A stretch of 64,000 bases of DNA from DAOUAT01 sp964551735 (GTDB lineage: Bacteria > Chloroflexota > Anaerolineae > CG2-30-64-16): the NCBI GenBank assembly GCA_964551735.1, contig CAZKEF010000002.1, positions 62,001 to 126,000 of the forward strand, in the 5' to 3' direction. The notes under the pieces are model-generated. The model was not told the origin of the DNA and did not search any database. It saw only the letters and a list, made by a program, of their open reading frames with translations. Shown in pieces: positions 21,770 to 30,995 of the stretch. The first letter of the stretch is position 1, and each line of letters begins with the position of its first letter. A program made the position numbers and the translations under genes.

Positions 21770-23761
21770 TCACGGGTCAGGCGGGATGCACAGCTTCTGG
21801 CCGATGTAGATCTTATCCGGGTTGGCGATCTTGTTCAGCCGCATGATGTCGGCCATCGAGACCCGGTAGAAGGCCGCCAGGCCGCTCAGGGTCTGCCCCG
21901 GCCTCACAATGTGCCAGTATGCGCACCCATTCGGCGGGGGTGGAGGCGGAGGAGGTGGCGGCGGCTGCCCCTTCTGCCGGTCGTAGAACTTAACAGTCGT
22001 GCACTCCAGTTTCGGCGGCCAACTGACTGTCACTTCCTTGACCAGCGGCCCGACAGGCAACCAGCCCGCCTGCTCGGTCACCTTCACCTGGTAACGGCCA
22101 GGATCCAGGTTGCTGAAGCGGAAGTAGCCCAAGCCATCGGTTGTGGTGGTCAATTCGACGCCCGTGACCAGGTTCTTCAGGGTCACCGGCCAGCCAGGCA
22201 GGCCCACCTTCTGGTTGTAGTAATCCAGCTTGTAGCCGTCAATGCAGATGTCACGCGGCTTCTGCTTGTTGATGAACTCAACCGGTACGCAGGCCGGATC
22301 ATCGCTAGCCACCACCTCGTACACGCCTTTGGTCGGCGTCATCGGGATCCAGCCAGGCTGAAGCTCCTCCCAGACCTCGTACTTGCCTACAGGCAGATTG
22401 CCGAACTTGAAGTAGCCGGTGCCATCGGTGGTGGCCGAGACTGCGGTGCCGCCACCAACAGGCTTCAACCACACCTTCCAGCCAGGCAGGCCCACCTGCA
22501 AATCATCGCGCTTGTATCCATCAATGCAGCCGCGCGGTGACTGGTTGCGGAAGGTGGGAACACGAGTGCAAAACTTGGTGGCAGTGATGTTCACCTTAAA
22601 CATGTCAGGGGTCAACGCCGTCCACCCCGTCTTATGCTCCTCGGTGAATACCCAGTTGCCCAAGGTCAAACCGTTGAAGCGATAGTAGCCGTGCGCATCT
22701 GTCACTGTGGTCATGCTCAGTGTCGGGTCAGCTTCAGACTGGGCAGTGATGGTCCAGCCCGCCAGACCCTTACCGTGTTCGTCAACCTTGTACCCGTCCG
22801 CGCACACGTCAGGCGGTCGGTTCTTGAACCGCACCTGCACGCATTCGGGCGGTGCACTGGGCGTGCCCAAGGTCACCGTGAACTTGGCCGGTGTGACCGG
22901 CGTCCACCCAGCCGGCACGGTCTCCCAAATCGTCCACTGACCCAAGGTCAGATCCTTGAAAGTGAACGATCCATCGGCGGCGGTCTGTTGCATAAAGACC
23001 GGGCTCTTGCCATCGGTGCGCTGGGCATAAATGGTCCAGTCAGCGAGCGGCTTGTGCTGATCATCGACTTTGGTGCCGGTGACGCACGAAGTGGGCTGGC
23101 GCTCGTTTTTGAACTCAACCACAGTGCAATCGTTGTCGTCCATCGCCGCATGGACCTTGACCACGGACGAGGTCGGGGTCAAGGCTTTCCAGGGGTAGGG
23201 GACGGTCTCAGAGACCACGTAGGTGCCGGGGACAAGCTTGGTGAATTTCGCTTCGCCGTTGGCGTCGGTCTTCATCTCGGGATCAATCGGCCCCGAGACT
23301 CTCACCAGCCAATCCACCACCGGCTTGCCGTCCACATCGGTCTTCTTGACCAGGATGCAGCCCAACGGGTTCAGCTTAAAGCGGATCACATAGCAGCCAG
23401 AATGGCCGAAGCCCAACTCGGCCTGGAACTCTTGCGCGGTCACTGCCTCCCACGAATCGGGGATGGTGACCCGAAAAGTCCACAAGCCTGGCTGCAGATC
23501 CTTTAGGGCGAAGTTACCCTTGGCGTCAGTTTCGACGGTGACCCCAGGCTGGCCGTTCAAGGAGGCTGCGACCTGGATGCCGGGGCCGATGCCAACATGG
23601 TTCTTGTCTATTACCTGGCCGTTCACGCAAATGCCGGTGGGGGCGGCGGCCTGGGCAGGCGCCTGAGCCACGGCCCAACCGGGGACAAACATCAGCAACA
23701 TGGCAAATACAAGGAAGCTTGCCAGAGTCCGATAAGCAACTAACGCTTTGCGGTGTTTCAT
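21770..23761 (-). CDS. Secreted protein with six cysteine-paired beta-sandwich repeats and C-terminal LysM
   Basis: 663 residues. An N-terminal signal peptide (AFAMLLMF-like core ending near AVAQA) is followed by six repeats of about 90 residues. Each has the pattern Cys-x-G-x-K-x-D, a G(L/W)x(G)W-T block, TDAxGxFxFxxLxxGxW, a GWxxxTP motif, and a closing Cys-x-x-V-x-F. This is the Cna_B/SdrD-B or prealbumin-like fold. The two Cys per repeat would form a disulfide. A poly-proline run of 11 residues links to a LysM domain (HIVRPGQTLSGLAAFYRV) that binds peptidoglycan or similar glycans. The protein is probably a rod-like, wall-attached surface protein. It lies downstream of another LysM protein and is similar in end structure. 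Function beyond attachment is not known. Confidence 0.85.
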   Translation of the reverse strand: MKHRKALVAYRTLASFLVFAMLLMFVPGWAVAQAPAQAAAPTGICVNGQVIDKNHVGIGPGIQVAASLNGQPGVTVETDAKGNFALKDLQPGLWTFRVTIPDSWEAVTAQEFQAELGFGHSGCYVIRFKLNPLGCILVKKTDVDGKPVVDWLVRVSGPIDPEMKTDANGEAKFTKLVPGTYVVSETVPYPWKALTPTSSVVKVHAAMDDNDCTVVEFKNERQPTSCVTGTKVDDQHKPLADWTIYAQRTDGKSPVFMQQTAADGSFTFKDLTLGQWTIWETVPAGWTPVTPAKFTVTLGTPSAPPECVQVRFKNRPPDVCADGYKVDEHGKGLAGWTITAQSEADPTLSMTTVTDAHGYYRFNGLTLGNWVFTEEHKTGWTALTPDMFKVNITATKFCTRVPTFRNQSPRGCIDGYKRDDLQVGLPGWKVWLKPVGGGTAVSATTDGTGYFKFGNLPVGKYEVWEELQPGWIPMTPTKGVYEVVASDDPACVPVEFINKQKPRDICIDGYKLDYYNQKVGLPGWPVTLKNLVTGVELTTTTDGLGYFRFSNLDPGRYQVKVTEQAGWLPVGPLVKEVTVSWPPKLECTTVKFYDRQKGQPPPPPPPPPPPNGCAYWHIVRPGQTLSGLAAFYRVSMADIMRLNKIANPDKIYIGQKLCIPPDP

Positions 23762-23877
23762 AGCTCTCAGCTCCTTGGCGCACAGCGCCCTGTTTCAGTT
23801 AACCGAGACGTTCTTGGTTCAAACCATTGCTGATAGCGGACTGCGCGGCCGATGACCTCCTTTCCGGGAACCTGGAC

Positions 23878-23907
23878 GGAGGCAGGAGCAACGCAACCCC
23901 TGCCTCC
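23878..23907. repeat. GGAGGCAGG palindrome between the two LysM genes
   Basis: Nine-base arms GGAGGCAGG and CCTGCCTCC around a 12-base loop. It lies just after the stop of the upstream LysM gene (minus strand) and could act as a transcript-end hairpin, though it lacks a T-run. Confidence 0.55.
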
Positions 23908-23924
23908 AACATTTGCCCGCAGAC

Positions 23925-25598
23925 TCACGGATCGATGATGCAAAGCTTCTGTCCCACCCGGATCAAGTTGGGGTTGGCGATCTGGTTCTTCTCGACGATT
24001 AACGCCACAGTGCTGTTGTATTGCATGGCCAGCTTGAACAGCGTATCGCCAGGCTTCACCACATGCCAGATGCATTCATCGGCTGGGGGCGGCGGTTTGG
24101 CGCCGTCATCCTTGCTGCCGTTTGCCGTGCAGGGAACAGTCAGCCTCTGGCCTACGACCAAAATGTTGGCATTGGACAGATGGTTGAAATCAACCAACGC
24201 CTGGATGGATGTGCCATACTTCTTGGCCAGGGCGCTCAGCGTGTCTCCGGGTTGCACGATATGGATGCAGACCTCGCCGCCGCCCTTACAAGGCACGAGC
24301 GTGATAGCATCCAGGTTCACATCCAGCTCGCGTTGCACGGTGCCCCACTTCTTCCAGGCCCGGAAGGCCAGCACGATCTTGTCCGAAGGGGCCTGGAACT
24401 GAACACTGAAAGCAGCCATCGTCCCTGGCGCAGTCCGCACGTAGATCTTGTCCCAAGAGATCTCCTGCCAGTTCGTGATGTCGCCCTCAGCCGGATCAGC
24501 ATCCGCCGAAACATAACCCCACTGCACCCGATAGCGGAACGGATCCTCGCTGGGGTGCGCTGCTTCTTCGCGCAACATGCCGTAGAGGGAAAGCTCATAA
24601 GTGGCGCCCTTGGTCAGCTTAGGCACGACCTGGTAAATACCAGCGTAACGATTCGAGTCGGATGCAGCATAGCCCCAGGTGTTGATCTCAATAAGCTGGC
24701 CGTGGCCGCCATCCTTGATCACGGGCTTCCACTGCTCGTCATAGAAGCCATAAGCCGCGCGTCCGCCGTTGTTGAAGGCAGTCCACCCCTTACCCACGCC
24801 GCCGACGAAGCCGCCCTCGAAATCACCGTTGGCCACCATGTTCGCACCGCCGCAGGATGGGCCAACGACGACCTTGCCACCGGGATCAACCTTCGTACCG
24901 GGATCTGGCGTGACGCGCTTCACAGCCTTGCCGACCAGACTGATGGCATCCAGGTTGACATCCAGCTCCTTGTAGACAGTGCCCCATTTCTTCCATACAC
25001 GAATAAAGAGGGTGATCTGGGTGCTGGGGGCCTGGAATTTGGTGGCATAGCTCTGCAGGCCCGATGGAGCGGTGCGCGCATCGATCTTGTCCCAAGGCAA
25101 CTCAACCCAATTGGTCACCTTGGTCCAGTCGGTTCCGCCATCGGCCGCGTAGCCCCACTGCACCCGATAGCGGTACGGATCCTCGGCCGGATCGGGGTTG
25201 CGCTCACGCATGAGGCCGCTCAGCTTGAGGGTATACGCCTCGCCTTTCACCAGCTTCACGGTCTGGTAGATACCGGCGTAACGATCCGATTCCGACGCGG
25301 CAAACTGCATCGTGTTAAGTTCAATGAGCTGGCTGTGGGCGCCGTCAGCCCGTACTGCCGCCCATTGATCGTCATAGAAACCGTAGACCACGGAGCCACC
25401 GTTGGTGAAGCAACTCCACCCTGAGCCTACGGCGCCACAACCAGGCTGCATCGTGAATCCGTGCTCGAAATTGCCGTTAACCAGCATTTCCTGGTCAGTC
25501 ATGGCCAGGCCGCTTGCGCTGCTGAGCACCATGGTGGCGATGAGGGCCAACACGAGAGCCACCCCCACCAGACGCTGCCGATACTGCCTCGATTTCAT
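23925..25598 (-). CDS. Secreted protein with duplicated carbohydrate-binding-like domains and two LysM domains
   Basis: 557 residues. ATG 25598 is chosen because AAGGAGGA lies six bases upstream; the reading frame extends further upstream without such a signal. A signal peptide (LVGVALVLALIATMVLSSASG) leads to two tandem copies of a domain of about 185 residues. Both begin NG(N/D)FE.GF, contain W..F.NGG, YGFYD.QW, SDRYAGIYQ or SNRYAGIYQ, P(Y/F)RYRVQWGY and end RVWKKWGTV..ELDVNLDAI. This looks like a beta-sandwich carbohydrate-binding module but is not one I can name. Two LysM domains follow (HIVQPGDTLSALAKKYG and HVVKPGDTLFKLAMQYN). It is exported and wall-bound. It is preceded by a strong promoter and followed on the same strand by a second LysM gene, a likely operon. 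Confidence 0.85.
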   Translation of the reverse strand: MKSRQYRQRLVGVALVLALIATMVLSSASGLAMTDQEMLVNGNFEHGFTMQPGCGAVGSGWSCFTNGGSVVYGFYDDQWAAVRADGAHSQLIELNTMQFAASESDRYAGIYQTVKLVKGEAYTLKLSGLMRERNPDPAEDPYRYRVQWGYAADGGTDWTKVTNWVELPWDKIDARTAPSGLQSYATKFQAPSTQITLFIRVWKKWGTVYKELDVNLDAISLVGKAVKRVTPDPGTKVDPGGKVVVGPSCGGANMVANGDFEGGFVGGVGKGWTAFNNGGRAAYGFYDEQWKPVIKDGGHGQLIEINTWGYAASDSNRYAGIYQVVPKLTKGATYELSLYGMLREEAAHPSEDPFRYRVQWGYVSADADPAEGDITNWQEISWDKIYVRTAPGTMAAFSVQFQAPSDKIVLAFRAWKKWGTVQRELDVNLDAITLVPCKGGGEVCIHIVQPGDTLSALAKKYGTSIQALVDFNHLSNANILVVGQRLTVPCTANGSKDDGAKPPPPADECIWHVVKPGDTLFKLAMQYNSTVALIVEKNQIANPNLIRVGQKLCIIDP

Positions 25599-25686
25599 AG
25601 ATTCCTCCTTGTGATAATGCCCGGCCTGAAGGATCCAGGAAACGGGCGCGGACCAATGAGCGGTCAGTAAAACAAATGCTACGCGG

Positions 25687-25715
25687 ATTATAGCACAGAT
25701 GACGTGCGAATGCAA
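25687..25715 (-). promoter_or_regulatory. Strong sigma-70 type promoter of the LysM operon
   Basis: TTGCAT (25710-25715), 17 bp, TATAAT (25687-25692), read on the minus strand. It gives a leader of about 80 bases before the SD at the LysM gene. Confidence 0.75.
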
Positions 25716-25797
25716 TAGGAAAAATCAAATTCGTCTTGCGAAGTTGAGCACAAAGCATCGTAATGCCAACTCGCGCCGAGTTAGTCGCGCGCATCGG

Positions 25798-27201
25798 TTA
25801 AGGTTGTGGCCACCAGGCGGCCTCCGCTCCCGTCAGGCTGGCAAGGGCGCGCGTAACATGCGCAGCGTAGCGCTGGCGCTTGTCGCGCGGAGGGGCGGGC
25901 AGGTCGGGCAACAGGCCGAAGTTGGCCTTCATGGGCTGAAAGGCGGTCGGGTCGGCGTGGGTGATGTAGTGGAGCAACGCGCCAGTCATGGTGACGGGCG
26001 GCAGCGTCAGCGCAGGCAGGCCATACGCTACCCGGGCCGCATTGATCCCGGCCAACAGCCCACCGGCCGTTGAACCGACATACCCTTCAGTGCCAGTGAG
26101 TTGGCCGGCGCAAAAAAGCGCGTCCCGGTCGTGCCATTGAAGGGTGGGCCGCAACAACTGCGGCGAATTGATAAAGGTGTTGCGGTGCATCTGGCCGAAG
26201 CGCACGAATTCAGCCTCCTCCAGACCAGGGATCATGCGTAGCACCCGCTCCTGGTCGCCCCACTTCAGGTTGGTCTGAAAGCCGACCAGATTGTACAGGG
26301 TCCCTGCCGCGTTGTCCTGGCGCAGTTGCACCACGGCCCACGGCCGCCGCGCCGTGCGCGGATCGCGCAGGCCCACCGGCCGCATGGGGCCGAAAGCCAA
26401 AGCCCTGGGATCGCGCGCTGCCAGAACCTCGATAGGCAGACAGCCCTCAAAGTAACGCTGAGCCTCGTCCTCCCGCTCAAACCCGCGCAGATTGATCTTC
26501 TCGGCCGCGTTCACGGCTGCTACGAAAGCCTCGTACTCCTCCTTGTTCAGCGGGCAGTTGATATAGTCACCGCCGGCATCGAAACCCGCCGCATCCCGGC
26601 CGTACCGACTGCCACGCCAGGCCACGTCCATATTGATGCTCTCGGCCATAACGATCGGCGCCATGGCATCAAAGAAGTACAAATAGTCCTGCCCCGCCAG
26701 GCGCCGGATCTCGGCCGCCAGGGCCGGGGAGGTGAGCGGACCTGAGGCGATGACCAGCGCCCGGCCAGGCCCGATCGCAGCCAGTAGGGGCGCCAGGTCT
26801 GTGATCTCCTCCCGCCGCACCGCGATGCGCGGATGCCGCTCGATAGCAGCAGTCACCGCATCGCTGAACGCCTCGCGTGCCACAGCCAGCGCGCCGCCGG
26901 CCGGCACCGCATGTTGGTCCGCACAGCAGATGATCAACGAACCCAGGTGGCGCAGCTCATTCTTCAACAACCCCAGCGCCCGGTCAGGCAAATCGGATCC
27001 CAGGCTGTTAGAGCACACCAGCTCAGCCATGCGATCGGTCTGATGCGCAGGCGTCATGCGCGTTGGTCGCATTTCGTAGAGGGTCACCTGCGCGCCGGCC
27101 CTCGCGGCCTGCCACGCTGCCTCCGCGCCGGCCAACCCCGCGCCTATGACAGTGACCTGAACATCAGAATTCCCACCCAGATAATGCTGCCGTTCGTTCA
27201 T
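25798..27201 (-). CDS. trmFO: Folate-dependent tRNA (uracil-54-C5) methyltransferase TrmFO
   Basis: 467 residues from ATG 27201; a GTG four codons upstream is also open, and AGGTG lies between them. TrmFO forms ribothymidine at position 54 of tRNA with methylenetetrahydrofolate and FAD. The FAD-binding motif VTVIGAGLAGAEAAW, the family signature LVCSNSLGSDLPDRALGLLKNELR, CPLNKEEYEAF with the catalytic-region Cys, and the C-terminal FCAGQLTGTEGYVGSTAGGLLAG block are all present. Length is normal. It is a single gene on the minus strand, separated by 245 bases from the divergent nucleoside phosphorylase. Confidence 0.97.
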   Translation of the reverse strand: MNERQHYLGGNSDVQVTVIGAGLAGAEAAWQAARAGAQVTLYEMRPTRMTPAHQTDRMAELVCSNSLGSDLPDRALGLLKNELRHLGSLIICCADQHAVPAGGALAVAREAFSDAVTAAIERHPRIAVRREEITDLAPLLAAIGPGRALVIASGPLTSPALAAEIRRLAGQDYLYFFDAMAPIVMAESINMDVAWRGSRYGRDAAGFDAGGDYINCPLNKEEYEAFVAAVNAAEKINLRGFEREDEAQRYFEGCLPIEVLAARDPRALAFGPMRPVGLRDPRTARRPWAVVQLRQDNAAGTLYNLVGFQTNLKWGDQERVLRMIPGLEEAEFVRFGQMHRNTFINSPQLLRPTLQWHDRDALFCAGQLTGTEGYVGSTAGGLLAGINAARVAYGLPALTLPPVTMTGALLHYITHADPTAFQPMKANFGLLPDLPAPPRDKRQRYAAHVTRALASLTGAEAAWWPQP

Positions 27202-27279
27202 CCTGCGTTTCACCTGTCAAAGTCAGATTGGCATTATTGTCCAGCTCGTCTTCGAAATCGCTACCGCCCATTCTACGCG

Positions 27280-27309
27280 TTGGCGCGCGCGGGTGTCAAG
27301 TGGTATACT
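27280..27309 (+). promoter_or_regulatory. Promoter candidate for the nucleoside phosphorylase gene
   Basis: TTGGCG (27280-27285), 18 bp, TATACT (27304-27309). The implied leader is about 130 bases long; I see no riboswitch or clear operator in it. Confidence 0.6.
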
Positions 27310-27446
27310 TGCGTCATGCGATAATCTAGTCCGTTGGCGATCTGGATTGAAGGCCTTGGCCGTATCTCGCAGCCCGTGAGAGCGACCGGCTAGCGCCTTG
27401 ATTCCGGGTGACGATCTGACAGTCCATATTTCGCAGCGAGGCAAAA

Positions 27447-28757
27447 ATGCGCATCGTAGATATCATCACCAAAAAACGGGATGGCGAGGAACTTTCACGC
27501 GCCGAGATTGAGTTTTTCATCCAGGGCTACGTTGCAGGCGAGGTGCCCGATTACCAGGCCGCGGCCTGGTGCATGGCGGTCTTCTTCCGTGGGATGAACC
27601 CGGCCGAGACAGCAGCGCTGACCGAGGCCATGGCCTTTTCCGGCGCCACGCTGGATCTCCACGACGTCGCGCCGTTCATCGTGGACAAGCACTCCTCAGG
27701 CGGGGTCGGCGACAAAACCACGCTGGTCATCGGGCCGATGGTTGCCACGTTGGGCGTGCCGGTGGGTAAGATGTCGGGCCGTGGCCTCTCCTTCTCCGGC
27801 GGCACGCTGGATAAGCTGGAGTCCATCCCCGGTTTTACGGTCAAGTTAACCCTGGACCAATTTAAACGCCAACTGCGCGACGTAGGCGTCGTCGTGGCTG
27901 GGCAAACGCAGGAACTGGCCCCGGCTGACGGCAAGCTCTACGCCCTGCGCGATGTGACGGGCACCGTGAACTCCCTGCCGCTGATCGCGAGTTCGATTAT
28001 GTCAAAAAAAATCGCGGCGGGCGCGGACGCTATCGTGTTGGACGTGAAAGCGGGGCACGGCGCATTCATGGAAACCGTGCCCGAAGCCGTCGCCTTGGCC
28101 GAGCTGATGGTGCAGATCGGCGAGCGCCTGGGGCGCAAGATGACGGCCGTGATCGGCGACATGAGCCAGCCGCTGGGACTGGCCGCCGGCAACGCGCTGG
28201 AGGTGGTCGAGGCGATCGAGACCCTACATGGCCGCGGGCCGGAGGACTTCCGCCAGCACTGCGTGGACGTGGCTGGTGAGATGCTGCTCATCGCAGGCAT
28301 TGCCGACGCCCCCGATAGCGCGCGGGACCTGGCCGCCCGCACCCTGACCGATGGCACAGCCTGGGCACGCTTCCGGGAATTTGTGGCCGCCCAGGGCGGA
28401 GACCTGGCCGCTGTGGATCACCCCGAACGCCTGCAGCAGGCACCCCACATCGCGCCGTTGCTGGCACCGCAGGACGGCTACCTGGCCCGGTTGGATGCGC
28501 GCGAAGTGGGCTACACCGTGGTGGACCTGGGCGGTGGCCGCGCCAGAAAGGAGGACCCGGTTGACCCGGCGGTGGGCGTAGTGCTGGCGGCCGTCTCCAA
28601 GGTCGGTCAGCCGGTGGTGGCAGGTGAGCCACTGCTGTGGGTGCATGCTCGCACGCCGGACACGCGTGACGCGGCCCTGGCACGCTTAGCGCGCGCTTGC
28701 GACATCAGCGCCGAGCCTGTGCCAGCCCCGCCGTTGATACACACGATCATCCGGTGA
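27447..28757 (+). CDS. pdp: Thymidine / pyrimidine-nucleoside phosphorylase
   Basis: 436 residues. The enzyme splits pyrimidine nucleosides with phosphate to base and (deoxy)ribose-1-phosphate in salvage. Motifs: the N-terminal helical domain (IVDIITKKRDGEELSRAEI), the phosphate-binding DKHSSGGVGDKTTL, the family signature SGRGLSFSGGTLDKLESIPG, and VTSxVP-like turns around ASSIMSKKIAAGADAIVLDVKAG with the substrate Ser and Lys. The last 100 residues are the PYNP C-terminal domain. The KxxxxAGADA and MSKKIA residues suggest the broader pyrimidine-nucleoside type rather than strict thymidine specificity, but sequence alone does not decide. Monocistronic, ending at a hairpin shared with the convergent gene. 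Confidence 0.95.
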   Translation: MRIVDIITKKRDGEELSRAEIEFFIQGYVAGEVPDYQAAAWCMAVFFRGMNPAETAALTEAMAFSGATLDLHDVAPFIVDKHSSGGVGDKTTLVIGPMVATLGVPVGKMSGRGLSFSGGTLDKLESIPGFTVKLTLDQFKRQLRDVGVVVAGQTQELAPADGKLYALRDVTGTVNSLPLIASSIMSKKIAAGADAIVLDVKAGHGAFMETVPEAVALAELMVQIGERLGRKMTAVIGDMSQPLGLAAGNALEVVEAIETLHGRGPEDFRQHCVDVAGEMLLIAGIADAPDSARDLAARTLTDGTAWARFREFVAAQGGDLAAVDHPERLQQAPHIAPLLAPQDGYLARLDAREVGYTVVDLGGGRARKEDPVDPAVGVVLAAVSKVGQPVVAGEPLLWVHARTPDTRDAALARLARACDISAEPVPAPPLIHTIIR

Positions 28758-28789
28758 CGGCCTACCCGCCAATCGCGTAACCTGAGATA

Positions 28790-28826
28790 GGGGTATTTTG
28801 GGCGGCTTTGCCGTCTAGAATACCCC
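28790..28826. terminator. Bidirectional hairpin between convergent genes
   Basis: GGGGTATT (28790-28797) and AATACCCC (28819-28826) flank an inner GGCGGC/GCCGTC pair. It follows the phosphorylase gene and overlaps the stop codon of the convergent binding-protein gene (28815-28817). T and A stretches are short. Confidence 0.55.
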
Positions 28827-29777
28827 CACGACAGGATTCTCCCCGCTCAACACCCACATGCCGCCCTGTACCTGATACCAAACCAACCCCGGCGCCAGGT
28901 CTTGCATCGCCAACGCGGCCGCGATACCGGCGCGGGTGGGACGTCCATGAGCCTGGATATCAGCAGCCAATGCGTGCAGCAGAAACCCCGTCCCCGCGCG
29001 CGCCAGTGCGGCCTCCGGCAACTCATCGGCAGCTGGCGACTCAACCGGCAGCGCGCACGCGAGCGCACGCGTGCCTTCAGCGGCAGCACCCGCCTGAGCT
29101 GGCAGCCAGGGCCGCAGCAAATCTGGGCCACCCAGCAGTGTGCCCACCCATCCGGCGCCGCGGCCATGCGCCAGCAAAGCAACGGCGACTTCAGCATCCC
29201 CCGGATAAAAGATGACTGGCGTCGCACCCGAAGGCTGATCGGTTGCATCGGGGGCGGCGGCGCGCAGCGCGGCTTGGATCGCGGCCGGCGCGGGGCAGAG
29301 GGAGCGGAGACTAGGGCTAGGTGTCGCCGCGGGGGCAGCGAGGAGGGTCGGAATGCCGGCCTGGGCCAAAAGGGGCACGGCCGCAGCGGCAGCGTCCTCA
29401 GAGAACGGCCCGAGCACTGCCATCACGTCGGGATCTTGTGCCAGTACTCGGGCCTGGGCTGCCGCGCTGGCGGGGTCCAGGTCATCATTCAGGACAACCA
29501 GGGCCACCCGATAACGCCCTAATAGGCCATCAGCATTGGCCTGGGCCAAATCCGCCCTGACGATCGGCAGGATCGCATACCCCAAGGGTCGGCCGATCCC
29601 CTCGAATGGCGCGATAACGCCGATCTTGACGACCGGCGCCGCGCCTGCGGGCATCGCGCAGCCGGCTACAACGAGCAAAATCACCCAAACGACGACCCAA
29701 ATGCGCACCTGCCGCCGCGCAGATGCTTCACTGGTGGCGCGCCACGACGCGCGTTGTGTTGTAGACCCGTTCAGCAT
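28815..29777 (-). CDS. Periplasmic-binding-type lipoprotein (branched-chain amino-acid binding family)
   Basis: 320 residues, short for the family (usually 360-420). A basic N-terminal region of about 26 residues precedes a hydrophobic segment ending in the lipobox VVAGC, so it is a membrane-anchored lipoprotein. The type I periplasmic-binding fold (Peripla_BP_6) is shown by VKIGVIAPFEGIGRPLGYAIL, ALVVLNDDLDPASAAAQARVLAQDPDVMAVLGPFSEDAAAAAVPLLAQAGIPTL, which is the ligand-pocket region of Leu/Ile/Val-binding proteins. No permease or ATPase genes are next to it, so it may be an orphan sensor or binding protein. It lies nine bases downstream of mltG and is part of the minus-strand alaS-to-here gene series. 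The first residues, MLNGS, come from a sequence resembling the repeat terminus at 19961. Confidence 0.8.
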   Translation of the reverse strand: MLNGSTTQRASWRATSEASARRQVRIWVVVWVILLVVAGCAMPAGAAPVVKIGVIAPFEGIGRPLGYAILPIVRADLAQANADGLLGRYRVALVVLNDDLDPASAAAQARVLAQDPDVMAVLGPFSEDAAAAAVPLLAQAGIPTLLAAPAATPSPSLRSLCPAPAAIQAALRAAAPDATDQPSGATPVIFYPGDAEVAVALLAHGRGAGWVGTLLGGPDLLRPWLPAQAGAAAEGTRALACALPVESPAADELPEAALARAGTGFLLHALAADIQAHGRPTRAGIAAALAMQDLAPGLVWYQVQGGMWVLSGENPVVGVF

Positions 29778-29786
29778 GTCAGCACA

Positions 29787-30992
29787 CTACTTCTGATACG
29801 TGGCGATGTTCGCCTGATGCTCCGCCAGCGTCATCGCAAACACGTGATTACCCTCGCCGGTAGCCACAAAGAAACAATACTGGGTCTCGACCGGCGAGGC
29901 CGCAGCTTCGATGGCCGACAGGCCGGGGCTGGCGATCGCGGCCGGCGGGAGGCCGGGCCGCAGATAGGTGTTGTACGGAGATTGAACAGTCTGATAGGCT
30001 TCCACAGAAGGCGGCTCCCACCACCACTCCCCTGCCCGGCCAGCCGCGTATTGCACTGTGGGGTCAGCTTGCAGGTACGCGCCGCCCGTCTGCGCGCTGC
30101 ACGCGCCGCTAACGCGATTCCAGTAAACGCTGGCGACCAACGGTCGCTCATCCGCCAAAGGTGCTTCGCGCTCAACGATCGAGGCCATGATGATCACCTG
30201 CTCCAGCCCACGACCGGCCTGTCGCGCGGGCTCAATCACTTCATCAGTCACCCGCACCTCGAAGTTATCCAACATCCGCTGAATCAGATCCTCCGGCTTT
30301 GTAGGAACCGGAAGCAGATAAGTGTCGGGAAACAGGTAACCCTCCAGGGTTGTCAGGCCAGGCGGCAACCAGGCATAGTTGCCGAACGTCTGTGCGGCAG
30401 CGCTGCCCCCACGCACCAACGCCAGAAACGCGGCGCCATCCATGATCCCCTTTACATCGAGCAACTCGGCCACCTCCTCGGCGCGCATGCCTTCAGGAAT
30501 CGTGACGAGGATCTCCTCGTAGCGCGCCTGTTGGAGCCGATCAGCGATCTCCTGCATGGTCATGTTCTGGGCAATCTCAAAATTGCCGGCTGCCAGCCGC
30601 TGGTCAATGCCGTTATACCGCATATAGAGGCGGAACAGGTCCGCATCGGTGATGAAGCCTTCCTCCTCCAGCCGGGCCGCAACGGTGAGCGCCGTTTCGC
30701 CCGGCCTGATCTCGAACCACCGCAATGCATCGCTGGCGCCGGCCGGGGTCTCAAGGGTCTGGGCTTGCAGGCGCAGGTAGACGCCCAAAACACGCAGCTC
30801 CAGCGTCTCAGGGCGCAGGTCCAACGGTTGTTCGGATGCGGGACGCAAGAGCGCGACCTGAGACGGCGCAGGCACATCGGCAAGTTGGGCCGAGATGAAG
30901 CTGACCCCAACGAAACCAAGGATGCCCAACGCCGTCAAGGGCACCAAAAAAACCATGAAACGTAACAACGAGTGAAGGATTCGGTTAAACAT
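29787..30992 (-). CDS. mltG: Endolytic murein transglycosylase MltG
   Basis: 401 residues. MltG cuts nascent glycan strands at the membrane and so helps to end glycan chains. One N-terminal membrane helix (FMVFLVPLTALGILGFVGVSFI), a LysM-like segment (EIRPGETALTVAARLEEEGFI), then the YceG domain: PEGMRAEEVA, LEGYLFPDTYLL, IMASIVEREAP with the catalytic Glu, LQADPTVQYA, and SPYNTYLRPGLPPAAIASPGLSAIEAA. All key residues are intact. It is four bases downstream of ruvX, as in many bacteria where alaS, ruvX and mltG are clustered. Confidence 0.95.
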   Translation of the reverse strand: MFNRILHSLLRFMVFLVPLTALGILGFVGVSFISAQLADVPAPSQVALLRPASEQPLDLRPETLELRVLGVYLRLQAQTLETPAGASDALRWFEIRPGETALTVAARLEEEGFITDADLFRLYMRYNGIDQRLAAGNFEIAQNMTMQEIADRLQQARYEEILVTIPEGMRAEEVAELLDVKGIMDGAAFLALVRGGSAAAQTFGNYAWLPPGLTTLEGYLFPDTYLLPVPTKPEDLIQRMLDNFEVRVTDEVIEPARQAGRGLEQVIIMASIVEREAPLADERPLVASVYWNRVSGACSAQTGGAYLQADPTVQYAAGRAGEWWWEPPSVEAYQTVQSPYNTYLRPGLPPAAIASPGLSAIEAAASPVETQYCFFVATGEGNHVFAMTLAEHQANIATYQK

Positions 30993-30995
30993 CGC

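Noticed and set aside
24021..25424. 467-codon plus-strand open frame opposite the LysM protein
   Set aside because: The minus strand carries a signal peptide, duplicated domains and LysM motifs; the plus frame is a shadow.
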